From the NCBI GenBank assembly GCA_023910675.1, contig JAAVWC010000014.1:38796-102795 (forward strand): a DNA stretch of 64,000 nucleotides. Direction: 5' to 3'. This document shows positions 1-8,997 of the stretch, piece after piece. The translations under genes and the position numbers were made by a program. The DNA is from Gemmatimonas sp. (GTDB taxonomy: Bacteria; Gemmatimonadota; Gemmatimonadetes; Gemmatimonadales; Gemmatimonadaceae). The notes beneath the pieces are model-generated. The model did no database searches. It was given only the letters and a program-made list of their open reading frames with translations, and was not told the origin of the DNA. Each line of letters opens with the position of its first letter. Position 1 is the stretch's first letter.

Positions 1-1278
1 GGCGTATCACAGCGCAAGATCGACATTCAGTATCTGCGCCCGCAGGATCAGCGCGGTATCAACATGTTCGAAACACCCAAGGTTGCCGGCACGGAATACA
101 ACGGGTTCAAGATTCAGTGGGGCGCGGCGTTTGCGCAGCAGTTTCAGGGGCTGACGCACAAGAATACCGCCGACTCGGTGTTCCAGGCGGCGTCTCCAGT
201 GGGCCCCGGTGTGGCCGGCGCCGCGGCGGTGGCCAATCGCAACCGGCTGCAGGCGATCGGCAATGGCTTCAACAACGCCGTCGCCAACGCATACCTGCAC
301 GCGCAGCTCGCCAAGGGTATTCGCATTCAGCTCACCAGCTATCTCTCGGCGCGTCACCACAACGAAACGTGGGTAAAGGACGGTTTCATTCAGATTGACG
401 AATCGCCCATCGATCTGCCGATCCTCAACACGATCATGAAATACACGACCGTCAAGATCGGCCACTTCGAAGTGAACTACGGTGACTTCCACTTCAAGCG
501 GTCGGACAACGGCCAGGTGCTGTACAACCCGCTCGTCGGCAACGCGATCATGGACGCCTTCACGACTGAAGTCGGCGCCGAAGCGATCTTCCAGAAGAGC
601 GGCTTCCTCGCCGTCGCCGCACTCACCAACGGCGAAGTGCGCGGACAGATTCTGCGGGCGTCGGACCGTTCGCCGGCCTTCATGGGCAAGGTAGGCTTTG
701 ACAAGCAGCTCAACCGCGACGTGCGCACCCGTCTGACGGCCTCGTATCGCAACCAGGGCTCGGCGGCGAGCAACACGCTCTACAGCGGCGACCGCGCTGG
801 CTCGCGCTACTACTACGTGCTCGAGAACTACGCCTCCACCGAGTCGGCCAACTTCACCTCGGGCAACATCAACCCGGGCTTCACCGACAAGGGCAACAGC
901 ATCATGGTGAACCCGTTCATCAAGGTGCGCGGTGCGGAGTTCTTCGGCATGTACGAAGTGGCCAAGGGCCGTGCGGCGCCCAACACCAACCCGACGCGTG
1001 AAGTGAAGCAGCTCATGGCGGAAGGCACGTATCGTCTCCTTCAAGGCGAGAAGCTCTTCCTCGCGGCGCGCTGGAACCGGGTAACGGGCAATCTCGGTGG
1101 CCTCAACACCGACATCGCCGTGACCCGCAGCAACGTCGGCGGCGGCTGGTTCATCCTCCCCACACTCTTGCTCAAGGGCGAGTACGTCACGCAGCAGTAC
1201 GACCGGTTCGCGCGCACCGACATCCGCAACGGTGGCAAGTTCCAGGGCTTCATGCTCGAAGCGGCAACGTCCTTCTAA
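1..1278 (+). CDS. Outer-membrane beta-barrel protein, 5' end outside window
   Basis: The reading frame is open from base 1, so the gene starts upstream; 425 codons are visible before TAA. The protein has many alternating polar/aromatic stretches typical of transmembrane beta strands (for example TRLTASYRNQGSAASN and LFLAARWNRVTGNLGG) and ends in Phe after LEAATSF, a common C-terminal signature of outer-membrane barrels. There are no enzyme motifs. It is probably a porin-like or substrate-specific channel of the outer membrane. I do not recognise the exact family; a phosphate-selective-porin-like or general carbohydrate porin is possible. A strong GC-rich hairpin follows 22 bases after the stop, so this is likely the last gene of its transcription unit. 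Confidence 0.7.
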   Translation, partial: GVSQRKIDIQYLRPQDQRGINMFETPKVAGTEYNGFKIQWGAAFAQQFQGLTHKNTADSVFQAASPVGPGVAGAAAVANRNRLQAIGNGFNNAVANAYLHAQLAKGIRIQLTSYLSARHHNETWVKDGFIQIDESPIDLPILNTIMKYTTVKIGHFEVNYGDFHFKRSDNGQVLYNPLVGNAIMDAFTTEVGAEAIFQKSGFLAVAALTNGEVRGQILRASDRSPAFMGKVGFDKQLNRDVRTRLTASYRNQGSAASNTLYSGDRAGSRYYYVLENYASTESANFTSGNINPGFTDKGNSIMVNPFIKVRGAEFFGMYEVAKGRAAPNTNPTREVKQLMAEGTYRLLQGEKLFLAARWNRVTGNLGGLNTDIAVTRSNVGGGWFILPTLLLKGEYVTQQYDRFARTDIRNGGKFQGFMLEAATSF

Positions 1279-1299
1279 GTCGCTCCGGTACTCACACGT

Positions 1300-1327
1300 G
1301 GCCCCCGCACCACGCGGTGCGGGGGCC
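1300..1327 (+). terminator. GC-rich hairpin terminator
   Basis: A perfect 12-bp stem (GGCCCCCGCACC / GGTGCGGGGGCC) with a 4-nt loop (ACGC) lies just after the barrel gene. There is no T-tract, so its strength as an intrinsic terminator is uncertain. Confidence 0.65.
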
Positions 1328-1425
1328 TCAGGCGTGGGAGCTCGCGAGGGAAGCACGCCGCATCTCGTTACGTGGTCTACACACCATCATCGCGTATCGG
1401 TGACGGCGCGGTCAGACCATGCACT

Positions 1426-2631
1426 ATGCGAATCCTCCTGTGTACCGACACGTATCCGCCGCAGCTCAATGGCGTGAGCGTCGTAGTCGCTGGAATGGTC
1501 GCCGGGCTTCGGGCCCGCGGCTGGGACTGCGCGGTCGTATCGCCATCGTATCCGTCATCACTGCGTGATCTGCTGCACGGCGATCACGGCGGAGCGCAGT
1601 ACACCGTGCCATCCATTCCCTGTCCCGGCTACCCCGATATCCGGTTGGCATGGCCGTCCACACGGAATATGCGCCGCCTTATCGAACAGCTGCGCCCCGA
1701 TATGGTCCTGTCGGCGACCGAAGGAATGGTGGGCCGCGCCGGATCGCACGCCGCGCGCGATCTGGGGCTGCCGCTGATCACATCGTACCACACGGACTTT
1801 TCACGCTACTGCGACGCGTATGGTCTCCCGTGGATGCGCCCCTTCGTGTCATCGTGGCTGACCCGCTTCCACGCGCGCGCCGATGCCACGCTTACGCCCT
1901 CACACGCATCGCGTCGTCAATTGCAGGAGCTCGGCATTCACCACACGAGGGTGTGGAGTGGTGGTGTTGACATCGACCAGTTTCATCCGCGTCACTACGC
2001 CGCGACAGCGCGCTACCGCTTTGCGCTCGGCCATGCTTTCACGTTCCTCTATGTCGGCCGCCTCGCGCCGGAAAAGAATCTGGAACTGCTGCTCAAGGCC
2101 TTTGCCAAAGTCAGCCGGAGCCGTCCGGGGCGCGTCCGCTTGTTGATTGTTGGGGCCGGTCCCTGTGAAGCGGCGTTACGCGCCCAGGCTCCGGATGGCG
2201 TGAGCTTGCTCGGCGCGCTCGACCGACGGAATGACCTGCCCAGTCTCTACGCCAGTGCGGAGGCGTTTCTGTTCGCGTCGACCACCGAGACGCTCGGCCT
2301 CGTGACCCTCGAGGCGATGGCGTCGGGGCTACCGGTTATCGCCGTGCCGGTTGGTGGCGTGGGGGATTACCTGCAGGATGGACGAAACGGCTTGGCCTTC
2401 GACGCCAACGACGTCGATGGATGTGCGGCGGCCATGATTCGGCTGTGCGATGATCCGTCGCTCAATGAACGGCTTCGCGCTGGTGCCCGACAAACCGCCG
2501 AGCGTTACGGCAACAAGGCCGAGCTCGACCGACTTGATGCTACCATGCGAGATATCATACGAGCACACGGTCAGCCGGTTCGTGCGTCGGGCTCCCTGTT
2601 GCTGGAGCATGCAGCGCCAGATAGTCGGTAA
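1426..2631 (+). CDS. GT4-family glycosyltransferase
   Basis: A GT-B-fold retaining glycosyltransferase of 401 aa. The start at MRILLCTDTYPPQLNG is chosen because this is the canonical first strand and glycine loop of the family; an upstream in-frame start (1372) only adds non-homologous residues. Seen: the N-terminal NGV loop (about residue 15), the second-domain entry YVGRLAPEKN (about 208) and the E-x7-E nucleotide-sugar motif in TTETLGLVTLEAMASG (about 288-296). It resembles enzymes that transfer hexoses or mannose to lipid acceptors (MgtA/PimB-like), but acceptor and donor cannot be read from sequence. Its 3' end overlaps the convergent glycosyltransferase gene by 77 bp. Confidence 0.85.
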   Translation: MRILLCTDTYPPQLNGVSVVVAGMVAGLRARGWDCAVVSPSYPSSLRDLLHGDHGGAQYTVPSIPCPGYPDIRLAWPSTRNMRRLIEQLRPDMVLSATEGMVGRAGSHAARDLGLPLITSYHTDFSRYCDAYGLPWMRPFVSSWLTRFHARADATLTPSHASRRQLQELGIHHTRVWSGGVDIDQFHPRHYAATARYRFALGHAFTFLYVGRLAPEKNLELLLKAFAKVSRSRPGRVRLLIVGAGPCEAALRAQAPDGVSLLGALDRRNDLPSLYASAEAFLFASTTETLGLVTLEAMASGLPVIAVPVGGVGDYLQDGRNGLAFDANDVDGCAAAMIRLCDDPSLNERLRAGARQTAERYGNKAELDRLDATMRDIIRAHGQPVRASGSLLLEHAAPDSR

Positions 2632-3781
2632 ACAGCCGCTGCCAAATGGTGTCCCACGAGCACTCGAGCGCAAGCGACCGCGCCATGCCGCGTGCATGGC
2701 GTAACAGGCCGCGATCGTCGCTCAGCCCGACGATCACGTCGGCAAACGCTTCTGCCGACCCGGCACGCGCCAGCCATCCGGCATCCCGGCGAATGATCTC
2801 GCGCGACGGACCCACGTCGGCGGCAACCACCGGGACGCCAGACGCCATCGCCTCGATCATCACGTTCCCAAACGTATCCGTCGTGCTCGGGAAGATGAGC
2901 AGGTCGCTACTCGCAAACGCTTCACTCAGGGCGTCGCCTCGCAGCGTTCCCATGAAGGTGCTTCCGCGTGGTGCCGTGTTGCGGGCCGTGTCTTCGTACG
3001 GCCCGTCTCCCACAAACACAAAACGGAGTGTGTCCGGACGTTTGTCGAGCGCCAAGCGCATGGCATCGATCGCTACGCTCACGCTCTTCTCCAACGCGAT
3101 GCGGCCAACATAGGTCACGATCAGGGTATCGTCGTGCGCGCCAACGCGTGCCCGAAACGCTTCGCTGCGAAAGTGCGGCGAGAATCGCTCGCCATCCACG
3201 CCACGCGACCACACCGTGCACCGTTCAAAACCATGCGCCGCGATATCGGCCGCGATCGCGGCCGTCGGGCAATACGTACGCAGCCCGGCGTTGTGAAACC
3301 AGCGCAGGTAGTGCCATCCCGGCGCCGAGAGCCAGCCCAGTCCATAGTGGCCGGCGTACGCGGTGAAGTTCGTGTGGTACGACGACACGAATGGGATCCC
3401 GAGACGCCGTGCCGCGCGCCGACCCGCCAATCCCACGCCGAATTCCGTCGCGGCATGAATGAGCGTCGGGCGAAACTCGCGCAGTTCGCGCTCGACGATA
3501 CGCGAGGAGGGCCACGCCAGTTGCAGTTGCGGGTAGGCCCAGAAGGCCCGGCTCGGTACGCGCGTCACGTCGGCGTTCCCAACTGCGTCAGGGTCAGCCG
3601 TGGTGAAGATACGAACGACTCCGCCGCGGGCCCGGACTGCGGCGGTCAATCTCGCCAATGTGCGCGCCACCCCGTTCACTTGGGGCACATAGGTATCGGT
3701 GAACAGCGCCAAACGCAACGTTGAGAGATCGGGGGCCGGCATTGACGGCGAATGCGCGAGGTGCCGCGTGTCAACGTCCAT
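2555..3781 (-). CDS. GT4-family glycosyltransferase
   Basis: A 408-aa GT-B enzyme, paralogous in layout to its convergent neighbour. Seen: LALFTDTYVPQVNGVARTL near the N-terminus, TYVGRIALEKSVSVAIDAM opening the C-terminal domain, and the E-x7-E region in TTDTFGNVMIEAMASGVP (about 297-313). The form of this motif is typical of the MgtA / digalactosyl-lipid-synthase-like subgroup, so glycolipid synthesis is a reasonable inference. The start overlaps the end of the upstream glycosyltransferase gene by 11 bp, suggesting translational coupling. Met14 (MPAPDLS, 3742) is an alternative start. This is the last gene of a three-gene minus-strand unit with PAP2. Confidence 0.85.
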   Translation of the reverse strand: MDVDTRHLAHSPSMPAPDLSTLRLALFTDTYVPQVNGVARTLARLTAAVRARGGVVRIFTTADPDAVGNADVTRVPSRAFWAYPQLQLAWPSSRIVERELREFRPTLIHAATEFGVGLAGRRAARRLGIPFVSSYHTNFTAYAGHYGLGWLSAPGWHYLRWFHNAGLRTYCPTAAIAADIAAHGFERCTVWSRGVDGERFSPHFRSEAFRARVGAHDDTLIVTYVGRIALEKSVSVAIDAMRLALDKRPDTLRFVFVGDGPYEDTARNTAPRGSTFMGTLRGDALSEAFASSDLLIFPSTTDTFGNVMIEAMASGVPVVAADVGPSREIIRRDAGWLARAGSAEAFADVIVGLSDDRGLLRHARGMARSLALECSWDTIWQRLFTDYLALHAPATGSPTHEPADRVLV

Positions 3782-5048
3782 GAGCTACCACGACGTTGTG
3801 GTACACCGTGAAGAGCTGACGGAGGACGGTGTCCCACGCATGCTCCGTAACGGCAAACCGCTGTGCACGGTCACCATGCTCGCGCAACCCACCACGGGAC
3901 GCGCCGCTCAACAGCTGTTCGGCGACCACTGCCACTGACGAGGGATTACCAGCCTCGAACAGCTGCCCGCCATCACTCCGCCGCACATGCTCGGCCACCG
4001 CGCCACGATTGGCGGTGAGTACCGGCGTCCCGGTGGCCATGGCCTCAACAGCGGAGAGGCCGAACGTTTCCGCCGGCCCGGCCGCGACATACAGGTCGAT
4101 GGCTGCCAGCAAGTTGGCCAGCGGGACGCGCTCCTGGATGAATGGCAAAAAGAAGACGCGCGGGCCGTACGCATGTGCTTTCAGGCGCGCCTCTTCGGGG
4201 CCGGCTCCCACGAGCAGCAATCGCGCACCCGTGTGCTGCTCCACCCGAGCCCAACCATCGAGTACGACGTCGAGCTCCTTTTCCCGCGCAAAGCGCCCGA
4301 CAAATGCGGCCAGCGGCGTATCTGGTAGGCCGAGGGCGGCACGCACCTCATCGCGGAGCGCACGGCGGACTGGCGAGAACATGCCGACATCGACGCCGAG
4401 TGGTACGTGCACGACGTTCGATAAACCGTGTTGTTCGAGCTCTGCCGCACCACTTCGCGTGGCGACAATGGTGGCGCCAACGTGTCGGTCGACCTGACGC
4501 AGATACCGCCACGACAGCGACGCCACCGTTTTCTGCAGCCCGTATCTCGTGCCAACCGTGCGTGAAAGCACCCCCGCCAGGTCGGTGTGGTGAAAACACA
4601 CCATCGGGATGCCCAGCCGCCGCGCCTCCGGTGCCAACAGCCACGGCACCATGAACGGGCTCCCACTTTCGATGATGTCCGGCCGCTCGTGACGCACGAT
4701 GCGCGCAAGCGAGCGTGATGAGAGCATCATGCGGTACGGCCGGTGCCGCGGGATGGATGGGCCACGCAGGTGAAAGGTGCGGACCCCCTCGTCGTCGTGC
4801 ATCGCATCCACAGCGCCAGGCACCACAATGCTCTGCCGGAACTCCGGATGCCGATTGACGAATCGTGCCTTCTCGTGGAGGTAGGTGCGAATACCGCCGG
4901 ACGTTTCGCCGTACCACTCGGTCGCATCGAGCACGCCGAGTGTTGCATGTGGGCGCAGGCGCGCCGGCAGCGGAACGCTGGCCGGACGAAAGGGCGCGAC
5001 GGGTAACGCCTGGCTGGCGATGCGCTCTGCCGTAATCTCGGCGGCCAT
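3771..5048 (-). CDS. GT4-family glycosyltransferase
   Basis: A 425-aa GT-B glycosyltransferase, distinct in subfamily from its two neighbours: the N-terminus reads WYGETSGGIRTYLHEKARF, with the GG-I-T loop seen in trehalose-synthase-like and PimB-like GT4 enzymes. The C-terminal domain starts with AAFVGRFAREKELDVVLDG, and the nucleotide-sugar motif is GPAETFGLSAVEAMATG (about 325-341). The ATG shares one base with the TGA of the upstream PAP2 gene (TGATG), so the two are translationally coupled. With the adjacent glycosyltransferases and a lipid-phosphate phosphatase, a role in envelope glycolipid assembly is inferred; substrate unknown. Confidence 0.85.
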   Translation of the reverse strand: MAAEITAERIASQALPVAPFRPASVPLPARLRPHATLGVLDATEWYGETSGGIRTYLHEKARFVNRHPEFRQSIVVPGAVDAMHDDEGVRTFHLRGPSIPRHRPYRMMLSSRSLARIVRHERPDIIESGSPFMVPWLLAPEARRLGIPMVCFHHTDLAGVLSRTVGTRYGLQKTVASLSWRYLRQVDRHVGATIVATRSGAAELEQHGLSNVVHVPLGVDVGMFSPVRRALRDEVRAALGLPDTPLAAFVGRFAREKELDVVLDGWARVEQHTGARLLLVGAGPEEARLKAHAYGPRVFFLPFIQERVPLANLLAAIDLYVAAGPAETFGLSAVEAMATGTPVLTANRGAVAEHVRRSDGGQLFEAGNPSSVAVVAEQLLSGASRGGLREHGDRAQRFAVTEHAWDTVLRQLFTVYHNVVVAHGR

Positions 5049-5563
5049 CAGCGCAGCAGCGGATATGCCGTCAACAGTGCGATCGACTGGCCGACGAGCA
5101 CGTCGCCGGGATAGTGCACACCAAGCATGACGCGCGAGAACCCCACCAGCAGCGCCACGCCAAGAAGCGGCAGCGCGAGGACAGGAAAGGCTGGCGCGAA
5201 ACCGATGGCGAATGCCATGGCGGCGCAGGCATGACCGCTGGGAAACGAAAACCGGTCCGGCACGTCGACCAGCGTGGCAAGAGGCTCATGCAGACGCGGA
5301 CGCGGCCGGCCCACGGTACGCTTGATGACCTGGACGGCAAGGTGCGACCAACCGAGCAGCAACAACGTGCGCCAGCATACGCTCCAGCTCACGGCCGGGT
5401 GCAGCCACGCGAGCAGGGTGAGTCCAATACTGGAGGTGGCCCCACCGAGATGGGTGATACTGGACCAGAAGACGCGTCGCGCGGTGGCGCACGACGGTGT
5501 CAGGGCGAGCCGGGCAAAGATCGCGCGGTCACTCGCGTCGAGGCGCTGCAGCCATGGTGTCAT
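5048..5563 (-). CDS. PAP2-family membrane phosphatase
   Basis: A 171-aa integral membrane phosphatase counted from MTPWLQRLDASDR; an upstream in-frame ATG at 5647 would add 28 residues lacking family features. All three motifs of the PAP2/acid phosphatase superfamily are present: K-x6-R-P in KRTVGRPRP (81-89), PSGH (108-111) and S-R-x6-H-x3-D in SRVMLGVHYPGD (143-154). The catalytic His150 and Asp154 are intact. Hydrophobic segments lie around 40-80 and 112-142. Known family substrates are lipid phosphates such as phosphatidate or undecaprenyl pyrophosphate. It is the first gene of the coupled minus-strand operon with two glycosyltransferases and may regenerate lipid carrier or make diacylglycerol acceptor for them. 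Confidence 0.85.
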   Translation of the reverse strand: MTPWLQRLDASDRAIFARLALTPSCATARRVFWSSITHLGGATSSIGLTLLAWLHPAVSWSVCWRTLLLLGWSHLAVQVIKRTVGRPRPRLHEPLATLVDVPDRFSFPSGHACAAMAFAIGFAPAFPVLALPLLGVALLVGFSRVMLGVHYPGDVLVGQSIALLTAYPLLR

Positions 5564-5627
5564 GCCGGACAAGGATGAGCACGTCCGACGACAAATGCCT
5601 ACACACTTCGTGACGGTTGCGTATCGT

Positions 5628-5654
5628 CCCCGCGCCGGAATGATCACGGCGCGG
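5628..5654 (-). terminator. Possible hairpin terminator after the ankyrin gene
   Basis: A perfect 9-bp GC stem (CCCGCGCCG / CGGCGCGGG) with a 9-nt loop lies 24 bases downstream of the ankyrin gene stop on the minus strand. It has no U-tract, and could equally be a boundary with the PAP2 operon. Confidence 0.4.
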
Positions 5655-5678
5655 GAACGTCACCGCCGTGTCACGGGC

Positions 5679-7589
5679 TCAGCAACTCACGCACTTGTGA
5701 TTGTTTTTTGCGCCGAGGCTTTCGAGCAGCGCAATGGTGTCGAGATACGGCGACGTGCGCTGAATGGGGCCGTTGGCCATGTCCACGGTCGTCTGTCCCG
5801 ATCGGGCAATCGCTTTCACGTCGGCGCCCTTCGACACGAGATATTTGATCATCTCGTTGTCACCGCGTGCTGCCGCGTGATGCAACGGCGTGTACCCCGC
5901 GAAGTCGCGTGCATTGACGTCGGCGCCGAGCTCCTCGACGAGCATCTTGAGCGTGGGCATCCACCCGTCGTTCACATGACGATGATCGTTGGCGGCGAAC
6001 CCGGTACCGTATCCCACACCCGTGGCGGCATGGATGGGGAGAATGCCCAGGCCGTTGGCGGGCACGGGCGGGAGTCCCGACGGATCGGCCGCCGACGCGG
6101 CAATACCCGGGCGGCGCGCGCGCGGCGGCGGTTTGATGGTACCAATGGTGAGGTCCGCACCGGCCTTGAGCAGCATGCGCATGGCCGTGGTATCGGTGGC
6201 GTACGCCGCACGCAAGAAGGGCGTCGCGCCATTGAAGTCGACGCCGAGGTTATCTCGATTGTACGTGGTGTACCAGAGCGAGCGCGTCAGGCGTGCGTTG
6301 GGGTCGGCCTTCGCCGCGAGCAGCGCCTGCACGACGTCCAGATAGGTGGCCTGCTGCTGCAGCTGAAATGCGGGCTGTGGCGTGCGGGTGCTCGGCGCCC
6401 ACTCTTTGTTGAGCACCGCAAAGAGCGGCGCCGCGCCGGCATCACTGGCCAGGTTGGGGTTCGCGCCGCGCTTCACCAGGCCAATGGCCAGATCGTAATG
6501 GCCATTGATGGTGGCCATGAGCAACGGGCTCGTATGGTCGCCACCGCTCACCTGGTTGATGTCGGCACCGCCGTCGAGCAGCGCGTCGGTGGTGCCGATC
6601 TCCCCTTCTCGCACGGCGAGTAACAGCGCGGTGAGCCCGCCCTGCACGCCCATGAGCTCGTTGTAGGCCGGATTGTCGTCGTCGAGGCCTCGGCCACCCT
6701 GCGCCGCCAATCGTGCCTCCTCGGCAGCGGTAGCCTCCCTGACGCCGGCAATGCCTTCGGCCGAGGCGGCGGCGCGTTCGACGTCACGCGAGGCGCGCAC
6801 GGCGGCTTGCACCTGTGCCGGCGTTGGCATCCAATTGGGATTGTTGGCCTGCCCCTGCTTCTCGCGGAGCTCCTGCAGCAGCGCATCGCGACGGGTCTTC
6901 GCTTGCTTGTCCTGCGCGGCGCTGGCCATGATGTCGACCGTGCGTGCCACGAGGGCAGGGTTCGCGCCGGCGTTGAGCAACACCCGCACCGCCTCTGCAC
7001 GCCCCTTGCCGGCCGCAAGCATGAGCGGCGACTGATTCCATCCCGGCTCTATCGCATTCACGTTGGCGCCGGCCTTGAGCAGCGCGGTCAGCGTCGCCGG
7101 GACACCGGCGATGGCGGCGAGATGCAGCGGCGTCACACCGTCGGCGGTGAGTGCCCGTGCGTTGGCGCCTGCGGCCAGCAACTGCTTCACGACGGCCGCG
7201 CTCCCCGCTTCGCTGGCCACGTGCAACGGCTGGTAGCCACCGATACGCGTCGTGCCGGTCATGCCGGCTTTCGCACGGAGCAACAGCGCCGTCATGGTGG
7301 AATCCCCCCGCTGGGCCGCCCAATGCAATGCGGTCATGCCGTCGCTCTGCGGGGCGTTCACGTCGGCGCCCCTGGTCACGAGCGACCTCAGCCCCGGCAG
7401 GTCGCCCTTCATCGCGGCGTCGGCCACAGGCGTGGCCACGTCAGCGCGGGCCAACCCCACAACGCCATGCGGCGAATACCACTGCGGCTGATGCCGCATC
7501 GCCCCGCTGTCGAGCATGAGCGGCCACACCAGCGCGGCCCCGCGCCACTCGCGCATCCAACGCGAGACGATCCGGTTGTACTGTTGCAT
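5679..7589 (-). CDS. Ankyrin-repeat protein of the DUF1552/DUF1592 cluster
   Basis: A 636-aa protein with two ankyrin arrays: roughly residues 55-240 (ADVNAPQSDGMTALHWAAQR, GVTPLHLAAIAGVPATLTAL) and 315-620 (GLTALLLAVREGEIGTTDAL, GYTPLHHAAARGDNEMIKYL). A charged, Ala-rich linker without repeats lies between them (about 240-310). It ends in CVSC. There is no convincing signal peptide, although the N-terminus has a short hydrophobic stretch. Ankyrin repeats mediate protein-protein contact; no catalytic motif is seen. It lies 20 bp behind the DUF1552 gene on the same strand, an arrangement also known in Acidobacteria and related groups, so it probably works with that pair. The exact job is unknown. 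Confidence 0.85.
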   Translation of the reverse strand: MQQYNRIVSRWMREWRGAALVWPLMLDSGAMRHQPQWYSPHGVVGLARADVATPVADAAMKGDLPGLRSLVTRGADVNAPQSDGMTALHWAAQRGDSTMTALLLRAKAGMTGTTRIGGYQPLHVASEAGSAAVVKQLLAAGANARALTADGVTPLHLAAIAGVPATLTALLKAGANVNAIEPGWNQSPLMLAAGKGRAEAVRVLLNAGANPALVARTVDIMASAAQDKQAKTRRDALLQELREKQGQANNPNWMPTPAQVQAAVRASRDVERAAASAEGIAGVREATAAEEARLAAQGGRGLDDDNPAYNELMGVQGGLTALLLAVREGEIGTTDALLDGGADINQVSGGDHTSPLLMATINGHYDLAIGLVKRGANPNLASDAGAAPLFAVLNKEWAPSTRTPQPAFQLQQQATYLDVVQALLAAKADPNARLTRSLWYTTYNRDNLGVDFNGATPFLRAAYATDTTAMRMLLKAGADLTIGTIKPPPRARRPGIAASAADPSGLPPVPANGLGILPIHAATGVGYGTGFAANDHRHVNDGWMPTLKMLVEELGADVNARDFAGYTPLHHAAARGDNEMIKYLVSKGADVKAIARSGQTTVDMANGPIQRTSPYLDTIALLESLGAKNNHKCVSC

Positions 7590-7609
7590 ACGCGCCGAGC
7601 CTCCTCGTA

Positions 7610-8989
7610 TCAGAACGTGAATTCGCCAGTGCTGTCGCCGAACGTCTGCAGATCGTCCATGCCGATCTTGTGCAGCATGGAGAGCATCGCGTTGGCCATG
7701 GGGGTCCCGTCAGGTGCCCGCAGGTGCTGATTGCCCGACGCAAGGCCGTGACCGCCGCCCAGCAGAATGAGCGGGCAGCGACGGTGGTTGTGCGTGTTGC
7801 TGTCCGACATGGGCGAGCCGTACACGATGGTGGTGCTGTCGAGCAACGACTTGTCGCCATCCATGGTGTTCTTGAGCTTGTCGAGCAGATACGGCAGCAG
7901 CGACACGTGATACTTGTTGATCTCGGCGAATTCCTTCACGCGCGCCGGGTTGTTGCCGTGGTGCGACGCGGGATGGAAGCCGGTCATCACGCCGCTATCG
8001 GGGAAGACGCGCGCCGACGCGTCGCGCCCCATCTTGAAGGAAAACACGCGCGTCATGTCGCTCTGCAGGGCGAGCACCTGCAAGTCGAACATGAGCTTCA
8101 CGTGATCCCCGAAGTTGTCGGGCACACCGGCGGGGGCGCCGGCCAGTTCGCGCTCCTCGCCGGACTTGTTGCGCGCTTCCACCTGCTGAATGCGGCGTTC
8201 GATCTCGCGAATGTGTTCGAGATACTGGTCCATACGGCGGCGATCGGTCGCGCCCAGCTCCCGATTGAGCTGCGCCACACGTCCGGTAATCCAGTCGAGC
8301 ACACTCCCGGTGCTCTTGTTGCGCGCCGCCCGCTCGGCCGGCGTGCCGCCCGCGCCGAAGAGTTGCTCGAACGCGACACGCGGGTCGCGAATCATGGGCA
8401 GCGGGTCAGTCGGCGAGCTCCAGCTGATGGAGTCGGTGTACATGCACGAGTAGCCGTACGCGCAGCCGCCGGCGCGGTCGAGCGGCTCGATGCACAGCTG
8501 CATGCTCGGAATGGGCGTCGCCTGACCGAAGCGCTGCGCGTACATCTGGTCGAGCGATGTCCCCGCAAAGATGTCGGAGCCTTCGGTCTGCGTCGGATGC
8601 GACTGCGTGAGGAACACCGCACTCGAGCGGAAGTGATCACCGCCGATCTCTTCCGGCTTGTACGCCTCCGCCATGCGGACATCGGTGTTGCTGATGATCG
8701 TGAGATACTTCCGCCACGGATCGAGTGGCGCGAGCGACGTCTTCGACAAATCGAAAGCGCGTCCGGTGGTCGGTGGCGCCCACAGATGTTCCGTGAGCCC
8801 GAAGGGTGCGCAGCCAGCGGCGCCGTGCACCATCTCCATCGCCAGCAGGCGCGTGGGGTTGGCGGCATGTCCCATGCGCTTCAGCACGGTGGCGGGGGTC
8901 ATGGCATCGAGATACGGCAGTGCCACCATCGTCCCCATACCCTTGAGGAACGTGCGACGCGGCATCGGCTGCCGGATGAGATTGGCCAT
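7610..8989 (-). CDS. DUF1552-family protein with Tat signal
   Basis: A 459-aa protein. The N-terminus has a twin-arginine motif (PRRTFLKGMG, residues 10-19) followed by a hydrophobic stretch, predicting folded export by Tat. The body matches the DUF1552 family as I know it (ALPYLDAMTP near the N-terminus, NTDVRMAEA, GDHFRSSAVFLT, SMQLCIEP, VYGSPMSDSNTHNH). The family is commonly paired with DUF1592/planctomycete-type cytochrome genes, as here, and its biochemical function is not established. The conserved His/Asp/Asn-rich segment SDSNTHNHRRCP could bind metal, but this is inference. It starts 8 bp beyond the end of the haem-protein gene, so co-transcription is likely. Confidence 0.88.
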   Translation of the reverse strand: MANLIRQPMPRRTFLKGMGTMVALPYLDAMTPATVLKRMGHAANPTRLLAMEMVHGAAGCAPFGLTEHLWAPPTTGRAFDLSKTSLAPLDPWRKYLTIISNTDVRMAEAYKPEEIGGDHFRSSAVFLTQSHPTQTEGSDIFAGTSLDQMYAQRFGQATPIPSMQLCIEPLDRAGGCAYGYSCMYTDSISWSSPTDPLPMIRDPRVAFEQLFGAGGTPAERAARNKSTGSVLDWITGRVAQLNRELGATDRRRMDQYLEHIREIERRIQQVEARNKSGEERELAGAPAGVPDNFGDHVKLMFDLQVLALQSDMTRVFSFKMGRDASARVFPDSGVMTGFHPASHHGNNPARVKEFAEINKYHVSLLPYLLDKLKNTMDGDKSLLDSTTIVYGSPMSDSNTHNHRRCPLILLGGGHGLASGNQHLRAPDGTPMANAMLSMLHKIGMDDLQTFGDSTGEFTF

Positions 8990-8997
8990 GGCTCTGC

